Source: an uncultured Prosthecobacter sp. (GTDB taxonomy: Bacteria; Verrucomicrobiota; Verrucomicrobiia; Verrucomicrobiales; Verrucomicrobiaceae). From it: a stretch of 7,847 nt of DNA. Under the pieces are notes generated by a model. It did not search any database and was not told where the DNA came from. It worked only from the letters and a program-made list of their open reading frames with translations. The position numbers and the translations under genes are program-made. The stretch is taken from NCBI GenBank assembly GCA_937941745.1, contig CALDGV010000838.1, positions 1-7,847 of the forward strand, in the 5' to 3' direction. Every line of letters starts with the position of its first letter. Positions within the stretch are counted from its first letter, which is position 1. This document shows positions 6,714 through 7,847 of the stretch, piece after piece.

Positions 6714-6804
6714 GTCGAGATTCAGAGAGCAGGAAGTCCGGTTACAAAGCCACCGAAAAATTTGATTGGCTGCCGGGCAGATCGGGTGGTTCATCGCCGC
6801 CGTC
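6714..6804. promoter_or_regulatory. Divergent intergenic region between the cupin and small membrane protein genes
   Basis: These 91 bp separate genes transcribed in opposite directions, so they must hold the promoters for both or share control elements. The middle (about 6744-6768) is the most AT-rich patch, including an A/T run at 6757-6763, as expected for promoter DNA. I could not find a convincing -35/-10 pair or a clear operator dyad. Confidence 0.5.
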
Positions 6805-7035
6805 ATGAAAACACTCTGCCAGATCCTCTCGGTCCTCATTGGCCTCGTGTGCGCCGTGCTCATGTTCTTCGGGATCATTCCCCTGCTGGGCTGGACGCTG
6901 TGGGCCACGCTGGGCGGCTGCGTTGTCGGAATCATCTTCGGCTCCTTCCCGGAGAGGAAGATCGGGCTCATCATCAATGTGGCCGTGGCCATCGTGGCGA
7001 TCCTGCGGCTCTTCCTGGGCGGCGGCGTGGTTTGA
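6805..7035 (+). CDS. Small hydrophobic membrane protein of unknown function
   Basis: A 76-residue protein that is almost wholly hydrophobic. Segments at about residues 6-30 (through GLVCAVLMFFGIIPLLGW), 31-48 (ATLGGCVVGIIFG) and 53-72 (IGLIINVAVAIVAILRLFL) look like two or three membrane helices, with a short charged turn PERK (49-52) between the last two. Many Gly residues suggest tight helix packing. I do not recognise a named family. The frame could begin at TTG 6766, but ATG 6805 (MKTLCQILSV) gives a more natural N-terminus with a Lys before the first helix; neither start has a clear Shine-Dalgarno. Coding is supported by a hydrophobic pattern that runs without break and ends right after the last helix. 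It is 88 nt upstream of hemL on the same strand and could be cotranscribed. A role in heme synthesis is not supported by anything seen. Confidence 0.5.
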   Translation: MKTLCQILSVLIGLVCAVLMFFGIIPLLGWTLWATLGGCVVGIIFGSFPERKIGLIINVAVAIVAILRLFLGGGVV

Positions 7036-7123
7036 CGCCTGCGGCTGGAGGGCCCTGGCGCTGATTGTGCCAAAAAACGGCGCTTTCCTCCGCCCTGCGG
7101 GTCGTTACTGATGGGCTTCCACC
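7036..7123 (+). other. Short spacer before hemL, with a weak hairpin
   Basis: The 88 nt between the small membrane protein and hemL contain a 5-bp stem GGCGC/GTGCC with one G-U pair around 7060-7074, followed by A6 rather than T, so it would not end plus-strand transcripts. No convincing promoter was found. A weak GGGC lies upstream of the hemL ATG instead of a good ribosome site. Confidence 0.5.

Positions 7124-7847
<724 letters not shown>

Noticed and set aside
6714..7073. Upstream extension of the cupin frame by 120 residues
   Set aside because: The extra part is low-complexity, antisense to the small membrane protein, and makes an unnatural N-terminus; ATG 6713 gives a normal single-domain cupin.
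7060..7081. Possible intrinsic terminator after the small membrane protein
   Set aside because: The stem is only 5 bp with a wobble pair and is followed by A6 on the plus strand, so there is no U-tract in the relevant transcript.

Overview
The window looks like a piece of a GC-rich chromosome from the PVC superphylum, most likely Verrucomicrobiota (family Verrucomicrobiaceae, Prosthecobacter-like). This is inferred from a secreted beta-propeller of the Pirellula/Verrucomicrobium 'membrane-bound dehydrogenase' type, a secreted type-I sulfatase, a TatC with a long acidic tail, and a Fur protein of unusual make-up. No 16S rRNA or other decisive marker is present. Nothing points to a phage, plasmid, insertion sequence, CRISPR array, tRNA or rRNA.

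Layout, left to right. Positions 1-6713 are read entirely from the minus strand; from 6805 onward genes are on the plus strand. In minus-strand transcription order the genes are: a small cupin (6713-6351), a secreted arylsulfatase-like enzyme (6300-4936), a 121-nt gap, argH (4814-3450), a Nudix ADP-sugar pyrophosphatase that overlaps the argH stop (3453-2833), tatC (2795-1569), a Fur/PerR-type regulator (1496-1014), and the first 322 codons of a secreted PVC-type propeller protein that leaves the window at position 1. On the plus strand are a 76-residue membrane protein (6805-7035) and the first 241 codons of hemL, glutamate-1-semialdehyde aminomutase (from 7124), cut by the right edge. The 91 bp between the cupin and the small membrane protein is a divergent promoter region.

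How the genes fit together: argH, nudix, tatC and fur form a tight collinear block (stop/start overlap, then gaps of 37 and about 72 nt). They are a housekeeping mix (last step of arginine synthesis, nucleotide-sugar clean-up, folded-protein export, metal/peroxide-responsive control) rather than one pathway. The sulfatase and the propeller protein both carry export signals and represent the secreted polysaccharide/sulfate-ester degrading side of such bacteria. HemL marks the C5 route to tetrapyrroles.

The points most worth a second look are the non-canonical metal ligands of the Fur protein, the roughly 128-residue acidic cytoplasmic tail and enlarged first periplasmic loop of TatC, a strong inverted repeat at the tatC-fur junction, and a loop insertion in the Nudix box. 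I see no clear sign of a wholly new multi-gene system.

[Form note: the original answer gave no feature confidence values; the 0.5 in every feature is a placeholder required by the schema, not an estimate.]
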